In this document: one piece after another, positions 1 through 7,822 of the stretch
Numbering within the stretch: the first letter of the stretch is position 1
How the letters are laid out: the number at the start of each line of letters is the position of its first letter
Assembly: GCA_964529005.1 (NCBI GenBank)
Contig: CAZGUH010000046.1
Span: forward strand, 1 to 27,861
DNA: 27,861 nt
Direction of reading: 5' to 3'
From: CAZGUH01 sp964529005
GTDB taxonomy: Bacteria > Actinomycetota > Acidimicrobiia > Acidimicrobiales > Ilumatobacteraceae
Position numbers and translations under genes: made by a program
The notes under the pieces: generated by a model
Told to the model about the DNA's origin: nothing
What the model saw: only the letters and a program-made list of their open reading frames with translations
The model's database searches: none

Positions 1-1089
1 CTAGGCGTCGGTCGAAGCCCGTCGATGGCGCCGACGTTCCTCAAGCTGAATCGCGGAAAGCGCAGCATCGTGCTCGATCTCAAGCGCGACGAGGCCCGCC
101 AGGCCTTGCAACATCTCGTTCGACGGACGGACGTGATCGTGCACAACATGCGTGCGGAGGCTGCCGACGAGCTCGGGATCACGTACGAGGCGGCGCATGC
201 CGAGAACCCGGCGGTCGTGTTCTGCGCCGCGTTCGGGTTCGGGCGCGATGGCCCGTACGCAGGGAGGCCGGCCTACGACGACATCATCCAGGCCGCCTGC
301 GGCCTCGCGGAGCTGCAAGGCCGCTCCGACGGCGCACCGCGGTACGTGGCGTCTGCGGTCGCCGACAAGACGTGCGCGCTGCACCTCGCCGCGGGAGTGC
401 TCGCGGCGCTCTTCGAGCGCGAGCGAACGGGCCGTGGGCAGGAAGTGACGGCGCCGATGTTCGAGACGATGGTGGCGGACACGTTGCTGGAGCACATGGG
501 CGGCGCGACGTTGGTCCCGCCGCAAGGTGAACCCGGCTATGCGCGCCTGCTCTCGCCGTCGCGCAGGCCATACCGCACCGCCGACGGCCACGTCAGCGTG
601 CTGCTGTACACCGACGCGCAATGGCGTCGCTTCTTCGAGGCGATCGGTCGCACGGATCTCCTCGCGGACGAGCGATTCTCCACCATGACGGCGCGGAGCA
701 TCCACATCGACGCGCTGTACGAGGAGCTCGAATCGGAGTTGGCGCGGCGCACCACGCAGGAGGTGACCGACCTGTTCGCAGCGATCGATGCTCCGAGCGG
801 TCCGGTCAACACCGTGGCGGACCTGATGCACGACCCGCACCTCGACGCCGTCGAGTTCTGGGAACCCGAGATGCACCCGACGGAAGGAGCGCTTCGGCAC
901 GTCCGGCCGACGGTCGACTTCTCGAACCACGACCGTCACCCGGCGATGCGACCCGCGCCCGTGCTGGGGGAACACAGCGTCGAGGTCCTCGAGGAGGCCG
1001 GCATCTCGGCGGGAACGATCGAGACGATGATCGCGAGCGGCGCGACGCTGGACGGCAGGCCTGCCGCCGCTGTCGCACGGAGTCGGTAG
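1..1089 (+). CDS. CaiB/BaiF family CoA-transferase, 5' end cut by window edge
   Basis: Class III CoA-transferase, a family that moves CoA between acyl groups through an enzyme-bound anhydride/thioester. The frame is open from base 1. The visible product begins in the conserved LNRGKRSIVLDLK segment, which normally lies about 70 residues into a ~400-residue protein, so the ATG at 25 is internal and the N-terminal CoA-binding part is outside the window. Other family signatures are GFGRDGPYAGRPAYD, FERERTGRGQEV and a C-terminal LGEHSVEVL. Where formyl-CoA transferase has its catalytic Asp (second paralog here: IDLAMLD), this protein has PMFET, with Glu encoded at 463-465. That MFET variant is, as I recall, found in a subgroup of the family. 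The gene sits 11 nt ahead of an amidohydrolase, probably in one transcript. The acyl substrate is unknown. Confidence 0.93.
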   Translation, partial: LGVGRSPSMAPTFLKLNRGKRSIVLDLKRDEARQALQHLVRRTDVIVHNMRAEAADELGITYEAAHAENPAVVFCAAFGFGRDGPYAGRPAYDDIIQAACGLAELQGRSDGAPRYVASAVADKTCALHLAAGVLAALFERERTGRGQEVTAPMFETMVADTLLEHMGGATLVPPQGEPGYARLLSPSRRPYRTADGHVSVLLYTDAQWRRFFEAIGRTDLLADERFSTMTARSIHIDALYEELESELARRTTQEVTDLFAAIDAPSGPVNTVADLMHDPHLDAVEFWEPEMHPTEGALRHVRPTVDFSNHDRHPAMRPAPVLGEHSVEVLEEAGISAGTIETMIASGATLDGRPAAAVARSR

Positions 1090-1100
1090 AGGAGGTCTCG

Positions 1101-2327
1101 ATGGGACTCGATCCGGCTGGCGGGGATCTCGCCAAGGCGGGCAAGACCGATCCCGACAGGCGGGTGCGGATCATCGACGCGGACGCTCACATCCTGGAGC
1201 CCCCGGGCATCTGGACGGAGCGTCTGCCGGCGAGATACGCGGACGTCGCGCCGCGCGTCGAAAGGAATCCCACGACCGGGCACCTGCACTGGCGCATCGG
1301 TCCGCATTGGCTGTGGTCGGTCGGTGAGCTGGCGCAAGCGGGTTGGTCGGAGTTCCCGCCGTCGTCGCCGTGGGAGTACGAAGATTGTGACCCCGGAGCG
1401 TTCGACCCAGCGGCTCGCCTCGAGCGCCTCGACGAGTACGGCATCGACGTGCAGATCCTCTACCCGAACATCGTCGGCTTCTACGCCGCGCGCATCATCG
1501 AGCTCGGCAGCGAGCTGTCGGCTCTGTGCATCAGGGCCTACAACGATTTCCTGATCGACTGGTGCGCGGCCGACAGCAGCCGCCTCGTTCCCATCGCGAT
1601 GCTTCCGTTCTGGGACCTCGACGCCGCGCTCGCCGAGATGCGCCGGTGCGCGGATCTCGGGTTCAAGGGTGTGCTCTTCGCCAACCGGTTCGAGCGGATC
1701 AACCTGCCGTCGTTCGTCAGCCCCGTGTGGGATCCGATCTACGCCACCGCGCAGGATCTGGAGCTCCCGATCAACTTCCACATCGGCTTCGCCGACGCCG
1801 AGGACAAGCTGTCAGCAGAGAACCTCGCGCGCCGCCGGGCCGACGTCGGAGAAGCCCGCCGGGCCGCGGTCGTCCGCACCGGCAAGCTGCTGATGAGCCA
1901 AGCAGACCTGATCGGCGAGCTGCTCGTGAGCGGCCTGTGCGAGCGCTTCGGGCGCCTGAAGCTCGTGTCGGTCGAGACCGGGTTCGGGCATCTGCCTTTC
2001 TATCTCGAAGCGTTGGACTGGCAATGGAAAGCCTGGGGGAACACGTCGCTCCCGCTTCTCCCGAGCGAGTACTTCCGACGCCAGTGCTTCGCGACGTTCT
2101 GGTTCGACAGGGTGTCGCTCGGCTTGCTGGAGCACTACCCCGACAACTTCATGTGGTCGACCGACTATCCCCACCCGATCAGCCTGTCACCCGGTCCCTG
2201 CTCCGCGACCGATCTCCTGCCATCGGAGTGGATCGACGAGTCGTTCGCACGCGTCGATCCTGCCGTGCGGGCCAAGGCGCTGTCGGGAAACGCCGCCGCG
2301 CTGTACGGGCTCTCGCCTGTGGTGTGA
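1101..2327 (+). CDS. Family-2 amidohydrolase (TIM-barrel metal-dependent hydrolase/decarboxylase)
   Basis: A 408-residue protein starting at ATG 1101 behind GGAGG (1091-1095). The frame stays open far upstream, but that part overlaps the CoA-transferase. Family features are an N-terminal IIDADAH metal motif (about residues 24-30) followed by EPPGIW, a mid-barrel NFHIGF His, a conserved VSVETGFGHLPF segment, and a C-terminal STDYPH motif carrying the catalytic Asp. Family members (ACMSD-like) hydrolyse or decarboxylate small aromatic or heterocyclic acids at a mononuclear metal. It is a close paralog of the protein at 26459-27715: both carry SEYFRRQCFAT, RLERxDEYGID and SELS blocks, suggesting related substrates. 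It ends 7 nt before the convergent marR stop. The reaction is not determinable from sequence. Confidence 0.92.
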   Translation: MGLDPAGGDLAKAGKTDPDRRVRIIDADAHILEPPGIWTERLPARYADVAPRVERNPTTGHLHWRIGPHWLWSVGELAQAGWSEFPPSSPWEYEDCDPGAFDPAARLERLDEYGIDVQILYPNIVGFYAARIIELGSELSALCIRAYNDFLIDWCAADSSRLVPIAMLPFWDLDAALAEMRRCADLGFKGVLFANRFERINLPSFVSPVWDPIYATAQDLELPINFHIGFADAEDKLSAENLARRRADVGEARRAAVVRTGKLLMSQADLIGELLVSGLCERFGRLKLVSVETGFGHLPFYLEALDWQWKAWGNTSLPLLPSEYFRRQCFATFWFDRVSLGLLEHYPDNFMWSTDYPHPISLSPGPCSATDLLPSEWIDESFARVDPAVRAKALSGNAAALYGLSPVV

Positions 2328-2334
2328 GGGATCG

Positions 2335-2892
2335 TCAGGGTGCGCGGTCTCCGTCGCCGTCGACCGCGCGCAACGCGGTGGAGAACAGCGTGGGCGACTG
2401 CTCGGGGTAGCTCGCCTCGGCCTCGGCGATGTTCTGCTTGATGGTCTGCAATACGACCGCGACGTGCAGGCGATCGGCGCGGGACAGCCCGCTGCGCATC
2501 TGCTGGCGCAGCTTCTCGTCGAGATCGGCGATGTGCGCGCCGACCTTGCGGCCCTGCTCGGTCGCGACGAGGAGCCAGGCCCGCCGATCCGCGGGATCCC
2601 GTCTTCGCTCGAGGAGCCCCCGCGCGCTGAGCGCGTCGATGATGAGCCCTCCCGACGCGCGGCTCAAGCCGATCCTGCGCGCTGCCTGCGTCTGATTGAC
2701 CGGCCCGTGCTGGTCGACGTAGGACAGGAGAACCGCCTCGGAGAGATTGATGCCGAGCTCACCCAGGTACAAGTCGTAGAGACGACGAATCGCTCGCGAG
2801 GTGGCCATGAGAGCGGACTCGAACCGTCGCCAGGGTGGGGAATCGAGTTCCTGCTGGAGCGATGCAGATGCAGAGAGCTCAGCGTCGGGCAC
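2335..2892 (-). CDS. MarR family transcriptional regulator
   Basis: Winged-helix repressor, about 185 residues from GTG 2892. It shows an N-terminal dimerisation helix (RAIRRLYDLY), helix-turn-helix around residues 64-90 (VNQTQAARRIGLSRASGGLI) and the MarR wing motif RRRDPADRRAWLL near residue 100. MarR proteins bind palindromic or repeated operators and usually release DNA when an aromatic or CoA-thioester ligand binds. A TTG further upstream (2928) would extend the frame, but it lies inside the -35 element. The -10 TATACT (2905-2900) places transcription start at about 2893-2892, so a leaderless GTG start is most consistent. Two direct AACTTGACA repeats overlap the promoter, suggesting autoregulation. 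Related motifs lie before three other units. It is the only transcription factor gene seen. Confidence 0.93.
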   Translation of the reverse strand: MPDAELSASASLQQELDSPPWRRFESALMATSRAIRRLYDLYLGELGINLSEAVLLSYVDQHGPVNQTQAARRIGLSRASGGLIIDALSARGLLERRRDPADRRAWLLVATEQGRKVGAHIADLDEKLRQQMRSGLSRADRLHVAVVLQTIKQNIAEAEASYPEQSPTLFSTALRAVDGDGDRAP

Positions 2893-2899
2893 TCCTCCG

Positions 2900-2928
2900 A
2901 GTATACGCTTAAACTTGACATTTAACAA
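2900..2928 (-). promoter_or_regulatory. marR promoter (leaderless)
   Basis: On the minus strand, -35 TTGTTA (2928-2923), a 17-nt spacer and -10 TATACT (2905-2900). The expected start point, 2893 or 2892, coincides with the GTG codon at 2892. Confidence 0.6.
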
Positions 2929-2935
2929 CTTGACA
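2912..2935. promoter_or_regulatory. Putative MarR operator: two direct AACTTGACA repeats
   Basis: AACTTGACA occurs exactly at 2912-2920 and 2927-2935, 15 bp apart start to start, overlapping the -35 of the marR promoter. The core ACTTGACATT is identical to the start of the 19-bp motif seen at 2981 and 15121. Binding by the MarR protein is inferred from position only. Confidence 0.45.
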
Positions 2936-2980
2936 GTGCTCGACTGCTCCTCGGTTCGGTATGCCTTCGAATGTCATCTT

Positions 2981-3010
2981 GTACTTGACATTATGGACCT
3001 GTCGTATATC
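2981..3010 (+). promoter_or_regulatory. Shared promoter/operator element, copy 1 (hydrolase operon)
   Basis: GTACTTGACATTATGGACC (2981-2999) followed by TGTCGTATA. Bases 2981-3008 match 15121-15148 at 26 of 28 positions. A TTGACA (2985-2990) and a TATATC (3005-3010) are separated by only 14 nt, too short for a standard sigma-70 pair. The block may therefore be an operator next to a -10, with -35 contacts elsewhere. Confidence 0.55.
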
Positions 3011-3053
3011 GTGTTCGTGCCGGTGCGGGCATGATCGACCGGCACGAACACGA
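3009..3053. repeat. 16-bp perfect inverted repeat in the 5' leader
   Basis: Left arm TCGTGTTCGTGCCGGT (3009-3024), right arm ACCGGCACGAACACGA (3038-3053), loop 13 nt. It starts directly after the -10-like TATA, so the transcript would begin within or just before the left arm. It could be an operator for a dimeric repressor or a very stable RNA hairpin ahead of the ribosome-binding site (3082-3086). Confidence 0.8.
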
Positions 3054-3093
3054 CGCGGCTGTCGCTCGCTGTCGTTCGTAAGGGGGTCGCGAC

Positions 3094-3882
3094 GTGAGCG
3101 TCGGAATCGGCATGGAAGGCGCGCTGCTCGAAGTCGACAGGTATGGATCCGGGCCGCCCCTGCTGTTTCTCCACGGCGACTGCGGAACGATGTTCGAGAT
3201 GCCGCTGATCTCGGCGCTCGCGGCCGAGTTCGATGTGCACGTGCCTCGGCACCCGGGGTGGGGCGCCACGCGTCCGGTCTCGCCGCTGGCGACGATCCCA
3301 GACCTCGCTGAGCACTACGCGGAGTACATCGTCCGCATCGGAACGCCGGCAGCCATCGTCGGGGTCTCCGTCGGCGCGTGGATCGCGGCGCAGTATGTCG
3401 CCACGGCTGCGGCGCAGCCCGAGCATCTCGTGCTCGTCTCTCCGATCGGGGTCAAGGTCGGCGCGCGGGATGAACGCACGTTCACGGACATCTACGTCCT
3501 GTCCAAGCCGGACTTCGTGCGGACGATGTACTCCGACTCGTCCGCCATCGAGCGGTTCCGCGGCTTGGACGATGATGCCTATCTCGCGCTCGCGCGGGCG
3601 GAGGAGGCGATGGCGCTGTACTGCTGGCAGCCGTACATGCACGATCCCAAGCTGCCCTCGCGGCTCCACCGGATCCGATCGAAGACGTTGATCGTCCATG
3701 GCGCGTCGGACCGGTTCGTCCTCGCCGCGGACTACTTCCAACGCTATGCGGAGCTCGTCGGCGCCAACGCGGCGTGTGTCGCGGTGCCGGGCGCCGGCCA
3801 CCGCCTGGACGAGGAGAACCCGCAGGCCGTCGCGCGCATCGTCATGGACTTCGTCGCCCGACCGAGCACGAGGCCCGAATAG
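3094..3882 (+). CDS. Alpha/beta hydrolase
   Basis: A 262-residue soluble hydrolase starting at GTG 3094, with AGGGGG (3081-3086) 7 nt upstream. The complete catalytic set is visible: oxyanion-hole strand LLFLHGD (about residues 23-29), nucleophile elbow GVSVG with Ser92, acid Asp206 in VHGASDRF, and His236 in GAGHRLD. Size and layout fit the single-domain family that cleaves esters, lactones or C-C bonds of ring-fission products. It is first in a tight group with an LLM oxidoreductase (15 nt downstream), and an oxygenase followed by a hydrolase is a common ring-opening pair. Its leader carries the shared regulatory element and a long inverted repeat. The exact substrate is unknown. Confidence 0.92.
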   Translation: MSVGIGMEGALLEVDRYGSGPPLLFLHGDCGTMFEMPLISALAAEFDVHVPRHPGWGATRPVSPLATIPDLAEHYAEYIVRIGTPAAIVGVSVGAWIAAQYVATAAAQPEHLVLVSPIGVKVGARDERTFTDIYVLSKPDFVRTMYSDSSAIERFRGLDDDAYLALARAEEAMALYCWQPYMHDPKLPSRLHRIRSKTLIVHGASDRFVLAADYFQRYAELVGANAACVAVPGAGHRLDEENPQAVARIVMDFVARPSTRPE

Positions 3883-3897
3883 CGAGAGGCGTTGGAC

Positions 3898-5163
3898 GTG
3901 TTCCGATCGTATGTCTTCACCGAGATGCCGTATCCCCATGCTCGCCTCGGGCGTGAGGTCGACACCGTCAAGTTCGGTCTGCCGAACTCACGCTTCGATC
4001 CCGACGACGGGATGGAGCTGTACGGAAAGTACCTCGACATCTATCAGGCCGCCGATGGTCTCGGCCTCGACATCATGTGCAACGAGCACCACGGGTCGGC
4101 TGCGTGCATCAACAGCGCGGCGCCGCTGTTCCTCGCGATCCTCGCGAGGACGACCCGGCACGCGCGGTTGCTGGCGCTCGGCAATCCGGTGGCCAACCGA
4201 GGCGACCCGATTCGCGTCGCGGAGGAGTTCGCGACGATCGACGTGCTGTCGGGGGGCCGATGCGAGGCGGGCCTCGTGCGCGGCTCGCCCGAAGAGTTGA
4301 TCACCACGAACACCAACCCGGTCGGCCAACGCGAGCGCTTCTGGGAAGCGGTCGACCTCATCGTGCGGGCGTGGACGACGCACTCCGGCCCGTTCAGCTG
4401 GGAAGGCGCGCATTTTCACCACCGTGAGGTCAACATCTGGCCCCGGCCGTATACGAGCCCCCATCCTCCCGTATGGATCACCACGCTCACGCCTGGCTCG
4501 TCCGCCGAGATCGCCGCCCGACGGTTCGTCGTCGCCACGATCATGAACGGGGTCGAGGCATGCAGGGCGATCTTCGATGCCTACCGCGAGAGCTACTCGA
4601 GCCTTCACGGGGAGGTGGCGCCGTTGGACCGCCTGAGCTACACAGCGAACGTCTTCGTCGCCGACACCGACGAGATCGCCCTGCGCGAAGCGAAGAAGCT
4701 CCAGTGGCACCTCAAGAACGTGAACCAGCCCTTGCAGTTCGCGAACGTGCCGGGCAACGCGCCCGCAGCGGCTCGGGCGCAGATCCTGAAGGAGGAGTAT
4801 TCGTCGGAGACGACGCTGTTCAGTAACCGTGGTGAGAAGACGGTGTGGTCCGAAGGGCCGATCGAGTCCCTCGCAGGACGAGGGCTGTTCTTCGTGGGGA
4901 ACCCCGACACCGTGTTCCGCGAACTCCGTGACTTCTACGACGCCGTCGGCGGATTCGCACGGTTCATCATGGCCGTGCAGTCGTCGTCGATGTCGTATCA
5001 GACGACGGTCCGGAGCATGGAGCGCTTCAGCCGCGATGTGCTCCCGCGGTTTCGCGAGGAGGTCTACGTCCCGTCGCTCGCGTCGCGCGACGCGCTGGGC
5101 CGCGTGTGCTCGCACGGGCGCCGGAGCGACCCGCATCCGATGGCGCGGGCGGGGACATGTTGA
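3898..5163 (+). CDS. LLM-class flavin-dependent oxidoreductase (luciferase-like monooxygenase)
   Basis: About 421 residues, bacterial-luciferase-like TIM barrel. These enzymes use reduced FMN or F420. Typical segments are LDIMCNEHHGS near the start, RTTRHARLLALGNPVANRGDPIRVAEEFATIDVLSGGR (beta-strand 4 and the GR turn), RERFWEAVDLIVRAW, and PHPPVWITT. I chose GTG 3898 because AGAGG (3885-3889) lies 8 nt before it; a TTG at 3892 has only 2 nt spacing. The 3' end overlaps the next start (ATG 5157). Downstream of an alpha/beta hydrolase, it probably oxygenates an intermediate of the same pathway. It is only distantly related to the second LLM protein at 24586-25572. Cofactor choice cannot be decided here. 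Confidence 0.92.
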   Translation: MFRSYVFTEMPYPHARLGREVDTVKFGLPNSRFDPDDGMELYGKYLDIYQAADGLGLDIMCNEHHGSAACINSAAPLFLAILARTTRHARLLALGNPVANRGDPIRVAEEFATIDVLSGGRCEAGLVRGSPEELITTNTNPVGQRERFWEAVDLIVRAWTTHSGPFSWEGAHFHHREVNIWPRPYTSPHPPVWITTLTPGSSAEIAARRFVVATIMNGVEACRAIFDAYRESYSSLHGEVAPLDRLSYTANVFVADTDEIALREAKKLQWHLKNVNQPLQFANVPGNAPAAARAQILKEEYSSETTLFSNRGEKTVWSEGPIESLAGRGLFFVGNPDTVFRELRDFYDAVGGFARFIMAVQSSSMSYQTTVRSMERFSRDVLPRFREEVYVPSLASRDALGRVCSHGRRSDPHPMARAGTC

Positions 5164-5799
5164 GCTCCGGCGTCCCCGTGACGGACCTCCGCAGCCGTCT
5201 CGACCCCGAGCTCGTGCCGGCGTACGACCAGCTGCCGGCACGGGATCTGAGCGACATCCCCGCGGCGCGCCGCGTGTCCCAGGCGGTGTCGCGGACGTTC
5301 CTGAACGCGGAGGCGGATCCGAACGTCCTCACACGTGACGTGACGGTGTCCCGCGAGGGAGGTGAAGCGGATCTGCGATCGCGCTGCTATCGACCGGCGC
5401 ACCACGCGGATCCGCTTCCGTGCCTCTACTGGATCCATGGCGGCGGGCACGTCATGGGCGAGATCGACCAGGACGGCCAATCGCATCGCATGGCAGGCAT
5501 ATCTCGGCGAGCCGCCCGGCGGAGCGACGGTCTCCCCGTACGCCGCGCCGAGCAGGGCGACGGACCTGACCGGCCTTCCTCCGGCGATCGTCCTCGTCGG
5601 TGAGCTCGACATGTTCCTCGACGAGGACGTCGACGACGCGCACCGGCTCGTGCATGCGGGCGTGCCGGCAGAGATGCACGTGTATCAGGGGGCAATCCAC
5701 GGCTTCGATCGTCTGGCGAGCGGATCCGACCTCGCGCGTCGCTTCCGTACCGACGTCGACGCGTCACTGCGGCGAGCGTTCGGGATCCCCGTGCGATGA
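5157..5799 (+). pseudogene. Alpha/beta hydrolase (hormone-sensitive-lipase type), broken by internal deletion and frameshift
   Basis: The first part reads from ATG 5157 in one frame as far as about 5474: LYWIHGGGHVMGEIDQD, including the HGGG oxyanion motif. From about 5476 homology continues in another frame: NRIAWQAYLGEPPGG, SPYAAPSRATDL, LVGELDMFLDEDV (acid) and GAIHGFDRL (His), ending at TGA 5799. In intact relatives these two blocks are separated by roughly 110-120 residues that hold the GDSAGG nucleophile elbow. That segment is missing, so the region spans about 214 codons instead of about 310-320, and the upstream frame ends at 5603 in unrelated sequence. Flanking overlaps (LLM stop, ATGA with the next gene) are intact, so the operon context is preserved. 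Assembly or sequencing error is possible, but a simple one-base error would not remove the middle. Confidence 0.8.
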
Positions 5800-6842
5800 G
5801 GCGCTACGTCGTCGTCGGCGCCGGCGCGATCGGCGGCACGATCGGTGGTCGTCTCCACCAGTCCGGCCACGACGTGGTCCTGGTGGCCCGTGGGGCGCAC
5901 GGAGCAACAGTGAGAAGCGACGGCCTGGTGCTGCGCGACCCAGACGGCGAGGCGCGGTTGCGCATCCCGTGCGTCGAACGCCCCGCCGAACTGGAGTGGA
6001 ACGGCGACGAGACGGTGATCGTCGCGACGAAGGTCCATCACTCCGAACGGGCGCTGCGCGACCTCGCATCCGCGGCGCCACCGGACGTCGCGATCGTCTG
6101 CGCCACCAACGGCCTCGACGCCGAACGCCAGGCGCTGCGGCTGTTTCCCCGGGTGTATGCAGCCACGGTCGTCATCCCGGCGGCTCACCTCCGGCCGGGG
6201 ATCGTCGACTGTCACAGCGCCCCGGTGGCCGGGTACGTCGACGTCGGTCGGTATCCCTCCGGCATCGACGAGGACGCGACGGCCGTCGCCGCCGACGTCG
6301 ACCGTGCCGGAATCTCGAGCCGCGCCGACGCCGACATCATGCGCAGCAAACACCACAAGCTCTTGGTCAACGTCGGCAACGTGCTCACCGCAGCGCTGGC
6401 CGACGCGCAGGCCTCGCGGGCACGTGCGCTCCGGCGTGCTGCTCGAAACGAGGCAGCCGCATGCCTCCGAGCCGCCGGGCTCCATTGGGCGAGCGACGAC
6501 GACGAGCAGGCGCGCCGGCGGGATTCCGGGGTGAGCGTGAGGCCCGTCGGCGGTGCGCCACGCAGCGGTGGATCCACATGGCAGAGCATCGCCCGCGGGC
6601 TCGACGAGACGGAGGCAGATTTCCTCAACGGCGAAGTCGTGCTGCTCGGCCGTCTTTGGGGTGTCGCCACACCGGTGAACGTCGCCCTTCAAGGTCTGGC
6701 GCGGGAGATGGCGATGTCCGGGTCGCCACCCGGCTCCATCGATATTGCCTCGATCGAAGCGCGGATCCACGCGCCGTACGCGATGCCAACACGATCCTCG
6801 ATGCGCGAATCGACGCAAATGAGAAGAAACGCCAGGGCTTGA
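5796..6842 (+). CDS. Ketopantoate reductase-like (ApbA/PanE family) NAD(P)-dependent reductase
   Basis: 348 residues, starting at ATG 5796 in an ATGA overlap with the broken hydrolase. The N-terminal Rossmann motif is VVVGAGAIGGTIGG (residues 5-18), followed by a family block TVIVATKVHHSE. The C-terminal helical domain has KHHKLLVNVGNVLTAAL, which contains the catalytic-Lys region, and STWQSIARGLDETEADFLNGEVVLLG near the end. True panE makes pantoate for CoA synthesis. This homolog lies in a catabolic operon, so it more likely reduces another 2-keto acid or similar intermediate (inference). The C-terminal 25 residues after SIEARIH look variable. Its stop codon overlaps the -35 of the SDR promoter. 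Confidence 0.9.
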   Translation: MRRYVVVGAGAIGGTIGGRLHQSGHDVVLVARGAHGATVRSDGLVLRDPDGEARLRIPCVERPAELEWNGDETVIVATKVHHSERALRDLASAAPPDVAIVCATNGLDAERQALRLFPRVYAATVVIPAAHLRPGIVDCHSAPVAGYVDVGRYPSGIDEDATAVAADVDRAGISSRADADIMRSKHHKLLVNVGNVLTAALADAQASRARALRRAARNEAAACLRAAGLHWASDDDEQARRRDSGVSVRPVGGAPRSGGSTWQSIARGLDETEADFLNGEVVLLGRLWGVATPVNVALQGLAREMAMSGSPPGSIDIASIEARIHAPYAMPTRSSMRESTQMRRNARA

Positions 6843-6867
6843 CAATCCTCTGGACCCGGTGCACAAT
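6839..6867 (+). promoter_or_regulatory. Promoter of the SDR gene, leaderless
   Basis: TTGACA (6839-6844), 17-nt spacer, CACAAT (6862-6867). The predicted start point is 6874-6875, exactly at the ATG (6875), and no Shine-Dalgarno precedes it. The surrounding CTTGACAAT also matches the core of the 27782-27800 element, so it may be regulated along with it. Confidence 0.5.
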
Positions 6868-6874
6868 TGCCGAG

Positions 6875-7750
6875 ATGAACCCCACACCTTCGGGCGAACC
6901 GTCAGGTCGCCTCAGTGGCAAGGTCGCGGTCGTGACGGGCGGAGGAACCAGCTACCCGGACGCGGATGTGTGCGGTGTCGGGCAAGCGATCTGCGTCCTG
7001 CTCGCCCGCGCGGGAGCCGCGGTGGTGCTGCTCGACCGCGACGAGGAGGCGGCCAAGCGCACCGAGCAGCAGGTGCTCGACCAGGGCGGTCGGTGCCACG
7101 TGGTCGTCGGCGACGTCTCCGCGCGTGCCGACTGTCAGCGCACCGTCGACGAGGCGGTCGCTCGCTTCGGCGCGCTCGATGTGCTCGTCAACAGTGCTGC
7201 CATCGGCGAGCCTGCCGTCGGTGTTGCGACCATGGACGAGGCCGACTTGGATCGTATGTTGGCGATCAACCTCAAAGGGCCGTTCCTGATGAGCCAGGCT
7301 GCAATCCCTGCAATGCGGGCGCGTGGCGGCGGCGCAATCGTGAACATCACGTCCATCGCGGCGAGGCGGGGCGGCGGTATCTCGGCCTATGCGGCGACGA
7401 AGGGTGGCCTCGAGTCACTCACGATCGACCTCGCAGCGTCGCTCGGCGCGGACGGCATTCGGGTCAATGCGGTCTCCCCGGGACAACTCTTGACTCCCAT
7501 GGCCTCGCGGCTGTCGAGGGTCGACGATCGCATTCAGAAGCTGCGGCGCGAGACGGCGCCTCTGGGCACGACCGGCACAGCGTGGGACATCGCTTGGGCC
7601 GTGCTGTTCCTGGCGAGCGACGAAGCTCGATGGATCACGGGCGTGTCGCTTCCCGTCGACGCCGGCCTGCTCACGGCGATCCCTTTGGTGATGATGCTCA
7701 AGGCGATGGGCGAAGCTGTTCCCGGCCACACACCGAGCGGAAAGCAATGA
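6875..7750 (+). CDS. Short-chain dehydrogenase/reductase (SDR)
   Basis: Classical SDR, 291 residues, interconverting a hydroxyl and a carbonyl group with NAD(P). The cofactor motif starts TGGG at residue 21 and is completed by GVGQAIC after an insertion of about nine residues (TSYPDADVC). GDV and NSAA segments follow, then the catalytic set Asn132 (INLKG), Ser160 (NITSIAA), Tyr172 and Lys176 (YAATK), and the PG motif AVSPGQLLTPM. An acidic Asp54 (LLDRD) after strand 2 suggests a preference for NAD over NADP. The start is ATG 6875 because the promoter at 6839 puts transcription start there. It has its own promoter but lies only 32 nt after the reductase gene. It is probably a pathway dehydrogenase acting on a hydroxyacyl-CoA or alcohol intermediate. 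Confidence 0.93.
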   Translation: MNPTPSGEPSGRLSGKVAVVTGGGTSYPDADVCGVGQAICVLLARAGAAVVLLDRDEEAAKRTEQQVLDQGGRCHVVVGDVSARADCQRTVDEAVARFGALDVLVNSAAIGEPAVGVATMDEADLDRMLAINLKGPFLMSQAAIPAMRARGGGAIVNITSIAARRGGGISAYAATKGGLESLTIDLAASLGADGIRVNAVSPGQLLTPMASRLSRVDDRIQKLRRETAPLGTTGTAWDIAWAVLFLASDEARWITGVSLPVDAGLLTAIPLVMMLKAMGEAVPGHTPSGKQ

Positions 7751-7822
7751 GCGGCCTCCGCTCCAATCGCGAGACGCAGTTCGTGCATGCACACGAGACC
7801 GACATCAAGTGGAGGGTACGCA

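Noticed and set aside
621..1100. A 160-codon N-terminal extension of the first amidohydrolase
   Set aside because: It reads through the CoA-transferase gene in another frame with an Arg/Gly-rich composition. The ATG at 1101 has a proper GGAGG.
2893..2928. TTG 2928 as start of the MarR protein
   Set aside because: The codon lies inside the predicted -35 and upstream of the -10, so it would not be transcribed from that promoter; the GTG at 2892 fits better.
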